From assembly GCF_014839805.1 (NCBI RefSeq), contig NC_051129.1, positions 4,034,920 through 4,098,919 of the forward strand: a stretch of DNA of 64,000 nucleotides, written 5' to 3'. The notes below the pieces were generated by a model, which was given only the letters and a program-made list of their open reading frames with translations, was not told where the DNA came from and made no database searches. Below, in pieces: positions 1 through 12,894 of this stretch. Position 1 is the first letter of the stretch. The number at the start of each line of letters is the position of its first letter. The position numbers and the translations under genes were made by a program. The stretch comes from Manduca sexta (lineage: Eukaryota; Arthropoda; Insecta; Lepidoptera; Sphingidae).

Positions 1-2043
1 TTTATTACATTCTATAAATAAGGTCTACTAGCCTGGCTTTACATCAATTAATGTAGATGATGCTCCGAGATTTGTGACATATTTAGCAAAGGGCTTTTAA
101 ATTGTATTTTTTCTGAGAGGCGTAGCATGATGTCCCTAAGGATATTCGTTAACGAAGAAGGTCTAGGTGTCAATTATAATATTTTCTTTCTTCAATTAGG
201 GTTAACTTTTTTCATGTTATTTTTTTTATCTCTATTACATTTTTTTGCCGTTTACAGTCTTACACTATTTCAACATCTAATACTATTTCAATATGGTCCA
301 TTTTTGCAATTTACTGTTAAGCATAAAAAAATCTAATTAATCACATGGGTCCTAAACCAGAAAAAAATCTCATCAACATAAAACCGCAGGTAAAATTGCA
401 GGTCCCTCGGACCTTAAACCAATTCTAAAAGAAACAATTATTTTGTTTGTCGGATGAGGGTAAATTGAAAGATAAATTGTTGTATACCTCGGACCTCGGG
501 TAATACGTAAAATGGGATGAAACGGTTAAATCTGCTTAATTAATTTAGTATCGTCGGCTGACTAGGATAAGTGTTGATTTAGCTTATATTATGTCCTGAA
601 CCTGCCTCGTGTTGGATTGGATGAGTTGTTGATTCTAATTTTATAGTGTGAATAAATTATTTCTCTAAAGACTAATTAGTCTTCGAGAAATTTACGATCA
701 ACTTCTTTTCAATATAAATAAGTTTGACATTTTTATGGGCTGTCAAAATAAAAAGAAACTTTGCAAAGGCATTCGTTAGAAATCATTTATGTAGGTATTA
801 GAAAACCCATTAGAAAAACCATGCAAACTAACGAAATGTATAGATACAGTTTTAGAAATTTACTTTTTCTATAAATTCCAAAGAAATTTTATAATTCTGG
901 TAGAATTTATAATAGATCCGTCGACATAGGAAAATAAATTGTGAGAGTTTTTCATTATGTCTATAAAATAAGGCGACGTGTTAAAAATATTAAAAAGTAT
1001 TATCTGAACAAGGTAATTTGTCTTCTTCATAGACCATTCATCATTTACTATGTTGTCCATGGTTCCGTCAATTACCTTGTTGAACTATAATTCTCTTTGC
1101 TTATTGAATTCCTCAATACCGGAAAGAAGTCTGAGATTTATATACCGTTTAAATAATAAATAATAAATATGCACTACAAGTTATATCATTTTGCACGTTA
1201 AAGTCAGTAGAATTAATCAACCTGGACTCAAGGCACTGGTCAAACCTTGTTATTCCGGTATGTACAAATTAGGTAAGCGAGTTTTCATTTTCAAGTAAAT
1301 CTGTTGTGACATATCAATTTTTATTTGTTTATTTTTTTGTTATAACAGTCCTTCAGCTGTCGATGGTATAGTTACAAAATATTTATCTTAAAAACAATAC
1401 GCCAATTACGAGGTACACATGATTATACAAATTAATTTGCGAGAGTAGACAAATGAAATAAATGTGATGTGTGTGTATGAGTGAGCGTGAATGTGTGCAT
1501 CCATGATAATGAAATGCGACTTACAAAACACGCTATGGCTCCCTATTTATTAGATTTTTTTTATATTGTAGGAATGGACCCGGCAGACGTAATTCTATCA
1601 CTGGCCGCACGAACAAACCTACAGATACGCGATGATTATATTGTTTCTTTTCTTTAAAGGGATTCAGTAAACACGTTTGTACTATATAATATTATGTTTG
1701 ATGTACATATTTAAATTTACAGTATTAAAATTATTGTTGTCAGTCGAATTATTTATCAGTTTAACTAAAAGGTAAATTTTCTTGTCGTCATCCTAAAAAA
1801 TTATAAAGATATTTTTATCCCTTCTTCTTTTAACAATTTCCTTCTTAGACTCATCGGCGTTGTTAGCTGTTGACACAATATTATGTATTTTTTTCATACA
1901 AGCACAGCAAAGTGATTCGCTAGTGATTTTTTATTTTATTTATTTTTATTTATTTATTTATACATATATTATAACACCATAACAGTTGAAACTAATGCGA
2001 TATTATACAGATTTAATTTTAACAATTTATTTCAATACAGTTA
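1..2043. other. Intergenic, AT-rich
   Basis: No gene recognised. A TG/GTG-rich patch at about 1468-1500 and an ATTT-rich run at about 1930-1960 are simple sequence. Short open frames at 127 and 869 are low-complexity. Confidence 0.6.
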
Positions 2044-2320
2044 TCAGCCATTTCAGTGAATTCTGAGAGGTTACATATAAATATATCCAAGTTCTGAGAT
2101 ATAGTATTAAGCAGTCGTATGATGGTAAGTGGAGTGGGGTCAAATAGAATGTCGACTGACGAGAGAGGATTACTACTCGACAATCGACACAATTATGCAG
2201 GTTTGTTGGAACCGGATACACACGGGCTGATCCGGAACGCGACACATTTACGTGGGCCACTATGGCGGATTTAACACCTTGTGTACGGTGGTCGCTATCC
2301 GGGCGGATATAAAATATCCT
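2044..2320 (-). repeat. Dispersed repeat family A, long copy
   Basis: The minus strand reads ATATCCGCCCGGATAGCGAC, GTGTTAAATCCGCCATAGTG, GTGTCGCGTTCCGGATCAGC, then CTCTCGTCAGTCGACATTC and CCCACTCCACTTACCATC. Other pieces: 28626-28705, 31915-32110, 43396-43530, 61655-61705. Probably the 3' part of an A-tailed retroposon. Confidence 0.6.
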
Positions 2321-3342
2321 ACCACTGACAAATGTATGTCATGTATTCACACAATATAAGCAAATAATAGTTTTAAATTAATATGAAAGCAGAACGTGTG
2401 GCTATTAACTAAAATCGTCACGATAACATCGTGGGAACCCTGTCTATTGCTGTATTGTTGCAGTTATATAATGTTATGAAATTGAATCATTGAAGGCTGT
2501 CAGTTTGTTCACGGTTGTGCAATACATTGTGAACTTATGAGTTTGAAACCGGTTGCGACCAAGAGCTAAGTTTAACTTGGCTCGCCTGGCTGAGAAAATT
2601 ACTCAGTACATAGCTTGGTTTACGTAGTTTGTCGCGTAAGCGTAAAATCGCTTATCATGGATATAGTACTATAGTTATATAGTAATGTACAATGTACTAC
2701 ATATTAGGGGTAACAAAAGACTCGGTCGCGCACCAACGAGATTCGAAACAAATGTAAACGGATCATTCCAATAATTTCGCAAATCAAACTTGCGGGCTCT
2801 CGTTTTATAGGTGGCTTTAACGCTATGCATTTCACAGCAGTAGATGATTTCATTTATATAGAATCCTTGGGAAGGTGTTATCTTCCCCATTAGTTTTGTA
2901 TAATCTATAAAAAAATGAATATCTCTCTTGGTGATGCCATAAATAGAGAACGACTTAAGCGCAACAATACAGTCGACAAGTCTTTTTATTTAAGTCCATA
3001 TACCTACAACATTAGTTAATTAACACGTTAATTGTAATGAAACCTAATACTTGACGACTCGGTGTTGCGAGTACATGCTTTATGAAATGTGGTTATGTGA
3101 CGCAAATGTTACATTTTTATTACTATTTTTCGTTTTTCTTACGTCCTAGATGAATGCTTAGTACTTCTGTATAATACAATTTTTTTATAACTTAAGTAAA
3201 TTGTAATATAAACTTTATTCTTGCACAATTACTAGGCTTCAAGATTAAAACATACGTGAATAACACATACATCAATTTTGTCGGATAGGTATCTACTAAT
3301 ATTTATCCAAGATCCAAGCATTTGTAAACTTAAACCATAAAC

Positions 3343-3450
3343 ATTGCAGTCTTCGAAACGTCAAGAGAAATTTAAAATACAATAATCCGCGATTAAATTC
3401 GACAGCTAGATTTGTTCCCATGTCTAACTCGTATAAACATAAGAAATAAT
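3343..3450 (+). mobile_element. Relic of a Penelope-like 3' end
   Basis: Contains GCAGTCTTCGAAACGTC, then an A-rich stretch with a CCGCGAT box, then ATGTCTAACTCG and ATAAACATAAGAAATAAT. These occur in the same order as the last 110 bp of the element at 10027-12894, but diverged. No coding part remains. Confidence 0.6.
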
Positions 3451-3995
3451 TCATAAAAAGAATAGCTATTAAATTGAAACAATCAATCTAAGAGCAGAAG
3501 CCAATCGCATCCCATCTTATTAATGACTCATTAGAAGCGGGTCCCTCGAGTCCGCGCAAAAATTAAATTACCCGTAAGATTTACTGACCCTCGTTAAATA
3601 TAATTATCCGACAAATTTCACAAAACAGAGTGGTAACATCGTTATGCTTTTATCTTTTTTCGTCATTGTCTCCTCAAGCTGGCCAAATTAGGCCTGGAGG
3701 CGCTGTTTTTGTGAGCCGGCCCGCTAAGTGTGCGAAATTAGGAATGGTATCTTTATCTAGATCGGTTTAATCTGCCGAAATGTGAGGTTTTATCGTCTTC
3801 AGCTTTATAACTTTAAGTACATCTTATTTCAGTTCCATTGCCACTGGTGTTTTTGGTCGCGTTCAGGGAATTTATGGTTCTGATTCAGGCATTATAAACT
3901 ATCTGTAATAAGCTTTATCTGGAATGTTGTCATAGCTAATATAATGTGGAAACGATAAACGATATATATCAAATTCTATCCTCTTTTATATCATA

Positions 3996-4175
3996 GTAGC
4001 TTTAGCTTGTGGCTTTGCTCGTGTGGAGTTTTCCGAGATAAAAAGCCTATGACCTTTCCAGGGTCTTAAACTATCTCCATACTAAATTTCATAAAAATCC
4101 GTTCAGGAGATTTTGTGAAAATCGATAACATACAGGCAGACAAAAAAGAGGACTTTGTCTTATAATAAGTATAGA
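3996..4175 (-). mobile_element. Short degenerate Helitron-like copy
   Basis: The minus strand begins TCTATACTTATTATAAGAC (4175) and ends in a decayed GC-rich/GCTAAAGCTAC tail. The interior shares the 'ATCCGTTCAGGAG' and 'AAAGCCTATG' words of this repeat type. Confidence 0.45.
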
Positions 4176-6479
4176 TTAAAAATGGCACGCACGTCCTTGA
4201 GCATCATGCCATTTATGCCATTTCTTAGCTTCGGTTCGCGTAAACGTCGGTTAAATGCTCCTAACCCGTAACTATAACAGTTTATTGAGGGCTCCCTATA
4301 CCCATAGGTGCGTTAATCCCTCAGCATTACCTCGCAGACCTGTGAAGGGTTATTTTTATATCGGCAATGTAAACAATATATCGTTCGATAACACCAAGTC
4401 CTCTGAGACAGGAAGCTGAAGGCACGTCGTTTGCTTATCGTTCCACTTTTAGGGTTAAATTCAATAAATATAGGCGTTATGGCTTGAATGAACGGATCCC
4501 TTCCTTTTAAGATGTTGCTATACTTAATATATAATTTTATGAAAGCAATTTCAATGTTAATATTTACATTACTCAGGGATAAGTTTTACCAGTACGATGA
4601 TGGGATGGCAATTATTTTCAATCAAAATCCTAAGACTACCTAAGTAAGTTGCAATATTGAATAATAAGTCAATGATATATTAAAGTTATGCTTAGATGAA
4701 CAATTTCAAAAAAAGAAAACTCCTTTAGCAAAAAAAAACAAAATAATTATAAACTATCACCAATACAATTTCACATAACCCTATAAAACTGTTAAACCAA
4801 CTTTCAAAGGCATCAAGCAAACATTACAAGGAGACGGTACGAAAGAAAAGTCGTAATAAACCAGCTACTAATAACAGCAGGAGAAGGACGAGCCGATCTT
4901 TCACAATTTCCTCAGTACATAGTAATTCCATTACGCCATTGGTCCCACTTCTGAGACAAGTAACAATACTATCCAGTAAATTTAAAGATAGAGAAGGTTC
5001 ACTTATTAAAACACATTTATTTAGATATCTGTTATAGTTCAATATTGGTTACAACTAAGGATGCGTACTAAGTATACATTGTTTGTTATGTTAACAGTTG
5101 TCACACAATAAAATTAAACAAACGAGTAAGTTAGAGATGTTAATAAGTCAAAATTGAAATGGTTTGTAGCTAAAGGATAGGTTAATAAAAGGGTCACCTC
5201 CTTATCAATGTTAATGTCAGCTTTTGAATTTATATGGTATCGACTCCTAATGAGTAAAAAATAATTGATAACAGTTAAGGTCTTGGCATCCGAATACGAA
5301 GATGATGAATAACATTGGAAGAAATATTTCCTGATACAACACTGAAATGATCAATAACATAATTCGATTATGAACGATGTGTTGATTGTGTTGTCTGTTA
5401 TAAAATACATAATATGAATAATACATACGATTTGTATATTAAGAGATAAATTACTGTTATCTGAAGTACTATTAATTGAATTGATTAATGAGGTCTTTGA
5501 ACTGAAATCTATTGTGAGCACTCAAAGGAAAATTTCGTTACTAAATCGAATACTCAATGAATATCCTAATGAAGAGACTCAAGTATTTCGAGTTTCATCT
5601 TGACGTGTTGAGGTCACTCAGAAGTATGACCATTGACCAATCCAGACCCCTTTCACTTCGTTACTGATTCCATCTGGCGTTCATACACTCGGTTATGTCT
5701 ATAACCTTTGTTATTTTCTCACTCGTTGGAATTGTATTACAAATGGTTTTAAAATCGCAAGATGTCACCCATCTGTTCGACTGGCCCATTTTTTATTGTG
5801 CACCCTCCATTCGAATGGCGTAGCGAAGTCTCGAATAACAAATTTTAAATGATTCACTGTTCAAAGCGCCATTGTATGTTAAACGATGCGAAATAATACG
5901 ATCAGGATTCGCGACAATACAAACATAATGCGATTTTAATAGCTCAGCGTAAATTGATTAAAAAGCAGTCATGTTATCTTCATTCAATAATACGATCGGA
6001 CGTGACACGGTCATACCTAACGGTGCACTTGATTATTGAATATTGATAGGTACTTGGCGAATTTATTAGAAAGTCGGGTGGGTTACCTGACGATAAACTA
6101 TTACTGCGATACGAGACTGGATTCTAGAGCAGTGACCGCCATGAACAGATGTAATAATTAAATGTATTTATGTATAAATATATAAAGAAAATTTCTCTGT
6201 TTGTACCTAGTGGTGCAAATGGTGAAGCCGTATATGAAAATATGTGTTGTCTTTAGGTGTATATAAAATAAAAATAAAAAAGTATTGCCGACAAATAGAT
6301 TGCTAGAGGATCACAAATAAATAATGGAAGATTATACACCTCTCATTTATTATTCACAAGAGTAGTTCTACACATAACTCAAGGATGATATGAACAACTT
6401 AATTTACAGTCAAAAAAACTAAACAAACTTTATTGACTTGCTATAAATCCGGTATAACAATCAGCTATATAATTCATCT

Positions 6480-6640
6480 TAATAAATTCGAAAATTAGTC
6501 TGTCTGTTACGCCTTTGTAGCTGAACTACTCAACCGATTTTGGTGAAATTTGGTACGGAGTAAGTTTTATTTCTATAAAAGACGTGGCTATTTTTTTTAT
6601 CTAACATAAACCAAATTCCACGCGGGCGAGAATGCAAAGC
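6480..6640 (+). mobile_element. Degenerate Helitron-like fragment
   Basis: Contains GTCTGTCTGTTACGC, ACTCAACCGATTTTGGTGAA and CACGCGGGCGAGAATGCAAAGC in the usual order of this repeat type; the ends are eroded. Confidence 0.4.
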
Positions 6641-8203
6641 AAGTAAATAATTCAAAGACTATACATATACTGCAGTGTTACAATAACCTCATACGTCTTG
6701 AAATGAAAAGTAAGACATGAACATAAAACATAAAGTATTACTTGCGACCGGTGAAGTTGACTGTAATAAAATCTGGAGTGCTGAGTCAGTTGGGGGCGTT
6801 GCAGCTCGATTCTTGTGTACCGTATAGGGTATATGTACATACAATAATGCAGAATATACATATGTTGTGCTATTGCACTCAGTCATAAGATTTGTTCCAG
6901 TATTATCTTTCCTATTCACGTTCGAAAATGCACCGGTTATGGTAAGAGAATTATTTTGATGTTGTGTAAAATACTTATGTGTTTGTCATTCGAGAATGGT
7001 TAATTACACTATGACAAAATGTCGAGGTTTTGTTGAATTCGGACAGTCGTAGCCTAACTTATGTGCCTATATCATACGCTTTACAGTTCTAGGTGAAATG
7101 TAAAAGTGAAATAGTTAATAGACCGTATTTCACATAATCATAAATTTTTATCTGGCTCATAAAATACACTACCACATAAAGTTCTTCTGTTCATACTATT
7201 ACATACATTATCAACACGAATTGAAGAGCTGGGATACCAAGAATGCAATACTTGGGGTTGGCATGTCTACTGTGACACTATTTCTCAAATGAACTAATTG
7301 AATTCCATCTACTGTAGATCCTCTGCCTCAGATGGGTTACTTGATCGGGGTCATGTCGAGTCAATTTTCGTACGAACTTAATACTTTACCAACATACATT
7401 TTTGTTAAGTAATTAAATAATCAATTCAATGTTATTTTTTTAACATTCAAATTATTTTAAGCGAAGAAAAAATGCCAAGAAATTTTTATTCCTTATTATT
7501 TGCGTAAAACCCAAAGTCCTAACAGCGTCTTCCATGCATAGTCCTTATTCCTATCTTCAAGAATACGCGTCTTCGCTCATGTTTGTTCAAAAGTTGTAGG
7601 TATTTGTAGACATTGGAGATCATTGATCACCGGTGTGATACACATCCTCTGCAAATAAATTTACAGGTAAAGTAATTCGCTCAAATCCGCACTCGTAACA
7701 GGACTTCAAATACTTGCTGGTGTGGCTTGCAGCACACATTCACTACCCGTATGATCGATCAGTGGAACTAATTAAGCTCGTGAATCCAACGTCCAATACT
7801 AGTTACAACTTCATTTGGATAGCACATTCAATCTGTTTTCGTCCTTTGATCAAAGGCACGTGAACACATTTTTTAATACGACACGCTGTTGGCAATTTTG
7901 TCCATTTCTGTCATGGATAGCATGATTGTGATGGCTTCATATGTTCTCATTACTATGGTCTCACACATAACCAGCAGTAGTATATAAGACACTCTGACAA
8001 CCACCTTTCCAATATACCTTCTTTCTTCTTGAACATTGACAAAGTACCTACTTTTTTAACTGCCTGAATACGGATGTTTATAAGCTGTTATCACTTACCA
8101 TCGGACCAATTAGCTACTTTTTGCGATAAAAACAAAGCGTGTGCCTATTTAGTAATGGAAAGTACGATTCCGCGAAAGAAATAGCCATGGGCAACCGTTA
8201 GTA

Positions 8204-8376
8204 ATGTCAAAAGGAAAAATTCAATTTCCACCGCAAGACGATGTTGAAGACGACGCGAGAGATTCGGTTTCAAATCCCGAATCCGATCCAATATTTGAGC
8301 GAACAGTTGTTTCGGTCTCACTTTGTGGAGTCGATGCACGTTTGTTATTATCCTGCTGGAGATTAAGGTACTTAAA
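8204..8376 (+). CDS. Candidate first coding exon, unassigned
   Basis: An ATG-initiated frame with mixed, unbiased codons encodes an acidic stretch (QDDVEDDARDSVSNPESDP) followed by a Val/Leu/Cys-rich segment. It reaches AAG|GTACTT, a usable donor, at about 8370-8376. The composition is less AT-driven than other small frames here, which is the only reason to list it. There is no upstream acceptor, no recognisable domain and no matching second exon in the window. It may be chance; a frame on the other strand overlaps it. Confidence 0.2.
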
Positions 8377-9732
8377 TTTATTTTTTCATGGTTTCAATAA
8401 AACATTATTGATAAAAGAATAACCTTAAGTTTTGTTTTTATAATGCTCCCAAATTGAAGAATGAGATGGTTGGGAATAATTTAAAAATCGACCTAATATT
8501 TATTGGAAAGGGCTTTAAGGTTTATAATGTTTAACCTACAAGATTAAGCACTTATCGTCATGAGATTGGGAATGGTATTAAGTTGGTACAATAATATATT
8601 TTTTTTTGTATGAAATACGAACAACAAAATATAAAATAAAAAGTGGGCATAAAATAAAATTTATAAAAACTCAGAGATATTTAAGGGGACACAAACATAA
8701 TGACAATAATATATTGATTAACTTTAAAATTCCAAATATACTATCCTAATACGCTTTAATTTCAAAGTAATTTATAAAGTCGGTAGCGCTAACGTTGGAC
8801 AGAATTGCAATATCTCAAAATCACAGCAACACTCGAACACGTATATTTGAGTGCAAGGCTTCCGGTATTGCGAATGTATTTCTGGTTGCCAGGTGTTATT
8901 TATAATTAATTGGCAGCTTTAGAGTAAATACGTCGGCTACCTACCGCAGAACTATTTCATTTTAGATTTAGAATAGTACGTAGATATGAAAATATAGTTG
9001 CATTCGCACTTTATTGAATACGTAAGAAAAATGTACTAAACTCTTAAAATAACAAAGATAAACAGTAGAAAAGTAAATTGTACAACAACTACGTCAGAGT
9101 ACTTGTATCTCTGAGACTCAAAACTGTTGCCAATTATCAAAACTACCACAGAGGAACATATAAAATATATAAAATGAAACTGTCGTAAATGTAACGAACT
9201 ACATAAATTCATCGCACAAAAGCTAAATTCTGTTATTTTACTCCGCCTGAACATTCATGTTTCGAAACAATTGAGTCTTATTCTATACACATGGGGTATA
9301 AAATTTTACGGGTTTTCTCTTTTTCTCATGACCGTTTTTAGGGATCCTCTTCAATTTTATAAGAGAAATAAGGAATAATATGTGTTTATTGATTATAATT
9401 ACAATAATATTTTTAAACGAGTTTAAGATTGTAGTAATATTCTGTTTGACATTGCAATCTTCATTCTCAGTTACTGGACGTTTATTTTGTTACACTCTAT
9501 TTATGGAAAGTGGTTTAACGGTACAAAATGAATAAGTAATTCAACAACGTATCGGAAATGCGAATCAATTAATAATTATGACAACAAAATCAATAATGTT
9601 CTTAGTTTTAGCAGTGGCGAAGGATGAAATTTTTTAAAAGGGAATAATAACGTATGGGTACAAATAATATGCATAAAGGTAGTTTGGAAATCATTCTAAT
9701 GATAATTAAGTTTAGCATAAACTACAATAGTG

Positions 9733-9800
9733 AAGCCGGCAGGAATCGGATTATATGGACCCTTTGCTGCTGAGTTCTACCATTTTCTCCATTTCCCATA
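9733..9800 (+). repeat. Dispersed repeat family G
   Basis: GAAGCCGGCAGGAATCGG, ATTATATGGACCCTTTGCTG. The same words recur at about 30517-30560. Confidence 0.4.
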
Positions 9801-10013
9801 AGGTACTTCAGAACCTACCATCTGTGCTTGTAAGAAATAAACAGCGTTAATAAATCCATCATTGTTCAAGAAAATTGCTTAGCAGTATTGTTGTGTAACA
9901 AAAATGAAAAGTGCATGTTGAGTTTAAGTTACAAGGTTGTTTATAAGATTAGTAAAGTTCACAAGATATTTGTTTACCTGCTGTTTTGTTGTTTTCTATG
10001 TAATCATTGTAAT

Positions 10014-10026
10014 TATAGATTTTAGT
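10014..10026. repeat. Target-site duplication, left (TATAGATTTTAGT)
   Basis: Exact 13-bp match to 12895-12907, marking the insertion of the Penelope-like element. Confidence 0.8.
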
Positions 10027-10719
10027 CATTGAAATTAAACTAATTTTCGGATTCTATCGCGGTGCTAGTATTTTATTTTCTCCCGACGTTTCGAAGACTT
10101 TGCAGCCTTCATGGTCACGGGGGGGACTGAGGTGTTGTTCATCCGTAAAGTCAAAGTTACAATATCTACCTACATTTTACAATTATACAACTTTTTAAAT
10201 TTTTAAATTTTAGCTGTTGGTGGTCCGATCTACGCAGAATGAGCTCACAGTGTCTTGAAGTCTGGCAGCCGGTCTTTTGGGTTCCGATTTAATTAAATGT
10301 AGAACTGGATCCCAGGCTTGTGCAAGCTTCCAACCATCTTCCCTATTGAAATTAGGATGTTTTTAATTTCAATAGCCTCGCGAATCATCCTAGGCAGGAA
10401 TCGGTGTTCTTTGGCGAGGATTTGTGGCTTGTCTAGTCGCAGATAATGATTGGCGCCTCCCTCAGAGTGTTCAGCGACTGCAGACTTCGTCGAGCGTCGG
10501 TGTTTCACGTCAGCTATATGTTCTTTTACGCGGGTCCCTATATTTCTTTTTGTTTGCCCGATATAAGAGGCCACAGTTGCAATCTATTTTGTATACTCCC
10601 GGTTCTTGTAGAGGTATGTGACACTTGACAGGTGGTAAAAATTGACTAATCTTCTTAGGCGGCTTAAAATAAGTTTTTATGGAAGCACGCTTCAGGATGT
10701 AGCCAATCTTGTCGGTGAC
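10027..10719 (-). repeat. Inverted terminal arm of the Penelope-like element
   Basis: Reverse complement of 12168-12862, nearly identical over about 693 bp. It carries the end of the RT linker, the GIY-YIG domain and the 3' UTR on the minus strand. Its own frame has a 2-bp loss in the GIY-YIG motif (near 10566) and a change near 10361, so neither arm is intact. The breakpoint at 10719/10720 is sharp. Confidence 0.85.
10083..10117 (-). ncRNA. Hammerhead-like motif in the inverted arm
   Basis: Reverse complement of the motif at 12772-12806, with the same CCATGA deviation, so the change predates or was copied with the arm. Confidence 0.4.
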
Positions 10720-10789
10720 GTGATGGTGAAACCATGGACAACGCGCAGTAATAAATCTGTCAAAACAAACATTGGACGAAAACACAATT

Positions 10790-12679
10790 CAGGTTTTATC
10801 GAAAGGCTTAAATTTTGCTGTTACTCCACGAAGGATACCGTATGAAGACATTATTTGCAATGTTGAGAATAGTCTCTTCAAAATAACTTGAAACAGGAAG
10901 ATTCGGAGGCGATACGCCAAGACATTTCGTCAATTTTGCGTCAAAAGAAAGTGCCGAAACCAAATCTTCCAAAACACGAATATATCGCTTTAAAGAACTT
11001 GCGATCGATGAAGGACCTTACCATTCTCCGTGCAGATAAAGGAAATGCGACAGTAGTAATGGATACGTCAGACTACAATAATAAAATGGAACAACTTTTA
11101 TCGGATGTAAGTACGTATAAAATAGTCAAATCAGACCCGACTACTAAAGTATTAAAGGCTACTAGCTCTTTAATAAAAGATTACTCCGATAAGTTAAATC
11201 TTGACGTAAACTTGCTCGTTCCTTCGTGTGCAAAACCGCCTAAACTGTATGGGTTGCCGAAAATACACAAATTAAATGCTCCGCTACGTCCCATAGTGAG
11301 TCAAATCGACACACCAACCTACAGATTGGCTCAGCACGTAGCAAAAGTGCTTTCACCACTTAGAGGAAACACTAGAGCGTCTGTGAAGGATTCATACCAA
11401 TTTGTCAGCGATATTAAAGACCTAAAATTAGCTGACAATGAAACTATGGTCAGTTTTGATGTCCAGTCTCTCTTTACGAGCTTACCAGTACAAGATTGCA
11501 TCAGAATTGTATCTAAGAAGTTAGCAGAGAATAACATTCCTGTGGAATATGCAGAACTACTCCAACATTGCCTTACATCTGGCTATATGTTGTGGAATAA
11601 TCAGTTCTATGTACAAGTTGAGGGGGTAGCGATGGGCTCCCTGTATCTCCGGTAGTCGCCGATATATTTATGGAGGACTTCGAGGAGACAGCCCTGAGTA
11701 CAGCCCCGGTCACTCCAAGGTTTTATAAACGGTACGTAGACGATACTTTCACAATTTTACCATCTGATAAAGTAACTGCATTTTTAAATCACCTTAACTC
11801 CATCAACAATAAAATCCAATTTACTATGGAGTTAGAACACAATAAATCTCTTGCTTTCTTAGATGTTTTAATCATCCGTAATCCTAATCAGACCTTAAGT
11901 CATACTGTATATCGGAAACAGACCCATACTGATAAATATCTGAACGGTGAATCTCATCACCACCCAAAACAGTTAGCTACCGTGGGCAAATCTTTGTTTC
12001 AGAGAGCACAAGGAATCTGTGACGAGAAACACCTGGCCGCTGAGCTGCAACATGTCAAGCAAGTACTGCGAGACAACAAGCTCCAAATTCCACGCCGCCG
12101 TCACAGAAACCGAGTGAAACCAGCCACAGTTGAACGTGTTCCGGTTGTATTACCATATGTAAGAGGAGTCACCGACAAGATTGGCTACATCCTGAAGCGT
12201 GCTTCCATAAAAACTTATTTTAAGCCGCCTAAGAAGATTAGTCAATTTTACCACCTGTCAAGTGTCACATACCTCTACAAGAACCGGGAGTATACAAAAT
12301 AGATTGCAACTGTGGCCTCTCTTATATCGGGCAAACAAAAAGAAATATAGGGACCCGCGTAAAAGAACATATAGCTGACGTGAAACACCGACGCTCGACG
12401 AAGTCTGCAGTCGCTGAACACTCTGAGGGAGGCGCCAATCATTATCTGCGACTAGACAAGCCACAAATCCTCGCCAAAGAACACCGATTCCTGCCTAGGA
12501 TGATTCGCGAGGCTATTGAAATTAAAAAAAATCCTAATTTCAATAGGGAAGATGGTTGGAAGCTTGCACAAGCCTGGGATCCAGTTCTACATTTAATTAA
12601 ATCGGAACCCAAAAGACCGGCTGCCAGACTTCAAGACACTGTGAGCTCATTCTGCGTAGATCGGACCACCAACAGCTAA
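10790..12679 (+). pseudogene. Penelope-like RT + GIY-YIG endonuclease reading frame, frameshifted
   Basis: Three open pieces follow one another. 10888-11655 holds the N-terminal RT part (LRADKGNATVVMD, PKLYGLPKIHK and VSFDVQSLFTSLP boxes). 11670-12302 holds the catalytic RYVDDTF box and a thumb-like region. About 12300-12679 holds a GIY-YIG nuclease (CNCGLSYIGQTKRN ... EH) and the C terminus. An upstream stretch at about 10802 also reads in another frame. The pieces are separated by apparent single-base losses near 10880, at 11639-11641 and at 12246-12249. The order RT then GIY-YIG is diagnostic for endonuclease-bearing Penelope-like elements. The 5' end of the frame is probably truncated. 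Confidence 0.8.
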
Positions 12680-12862
12680 AATTTAAAAATTTAAAAAGTT
12701 GTATAATTGTAAAATGTAGGTAGATATTGTAACTTTGACTTTACGGATGAACAACACCTCAGTCCCCCCCGTGACCATGAAGGCTGCAAAGTCTTCGAAA
12801 CGTCGGGAGAAAATAAAATACTAGCACCGCGATAGAATCCGAAAATTAGTTTAATTTCAATG
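12168..12862 (+). repeat. Right copy of the inverted repeat in the Penelope-like element
   Basis: Pairs with 10027-10719. Together the arms could form a long hairpin around a 1.45-kb loop. It includes the GIY-YIG domain and most of the 3' untranslated end. Confidence 0.85.
12772..12806 (+). ncRNA. Hammerhead-ribozyme-like motif, Penelope 3' end
   Basis: A stem AAG...CTT closes a small loop, followed by CGAAACGTC. This resembles the stem II / GAAAC / GUC arrangement of the short hammerheads known from Penelope-like elements. The first conserved box reads CCATGA rather than CTGATGA, so activity is doubtful. Seen: the motif. Known: such ribozymes occur in these elements. Inferred: a decayed copy. 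Confidence 0.45.
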
Positions 12863-12894
12863 TCTAACATTCGCGTAAACATAAGAAATCATTA

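Larger units (their letters stand above)
4176..9732. other. Intergenic, AT-rich
   Basis: Apart from the repeat at 6480-6640 and the weak candidate exon at 8204, I see no gene, RNA or bounded repeat. Small frames at 4824, 6652 and 9036 lack coding character. Confidence 0.5.
10027..12894 (+). mobile_element. Penelope-like retroelement with inverted terminal arm
   Basis: A bounded 2.87-kb element: the 13-bp TATAGATTTTAGT flanks it at 10014-10026 and 12895-12907. The right part (about 10790-12894) is a forward copy encoding reverse transcriptase plus a GIY-YIG nuclease. The left part (10027-10719) is a reverse-complement copy of the 3' end of the same element. Such partial inverted copies, and variable target duplications of this size, are known for Penelope-like elements. 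The forward copy extends about 32 bp past the inverted arm at its 3' end. The reading frame is broken, so this copy is not autonomous as written. Confidence 0.85.

Noticed and set aside
10424..10845. Plus-strand open frames in the left Penelope arm
   Set aside because: They are antisense to the GIY-YIG part of the inverted arm.
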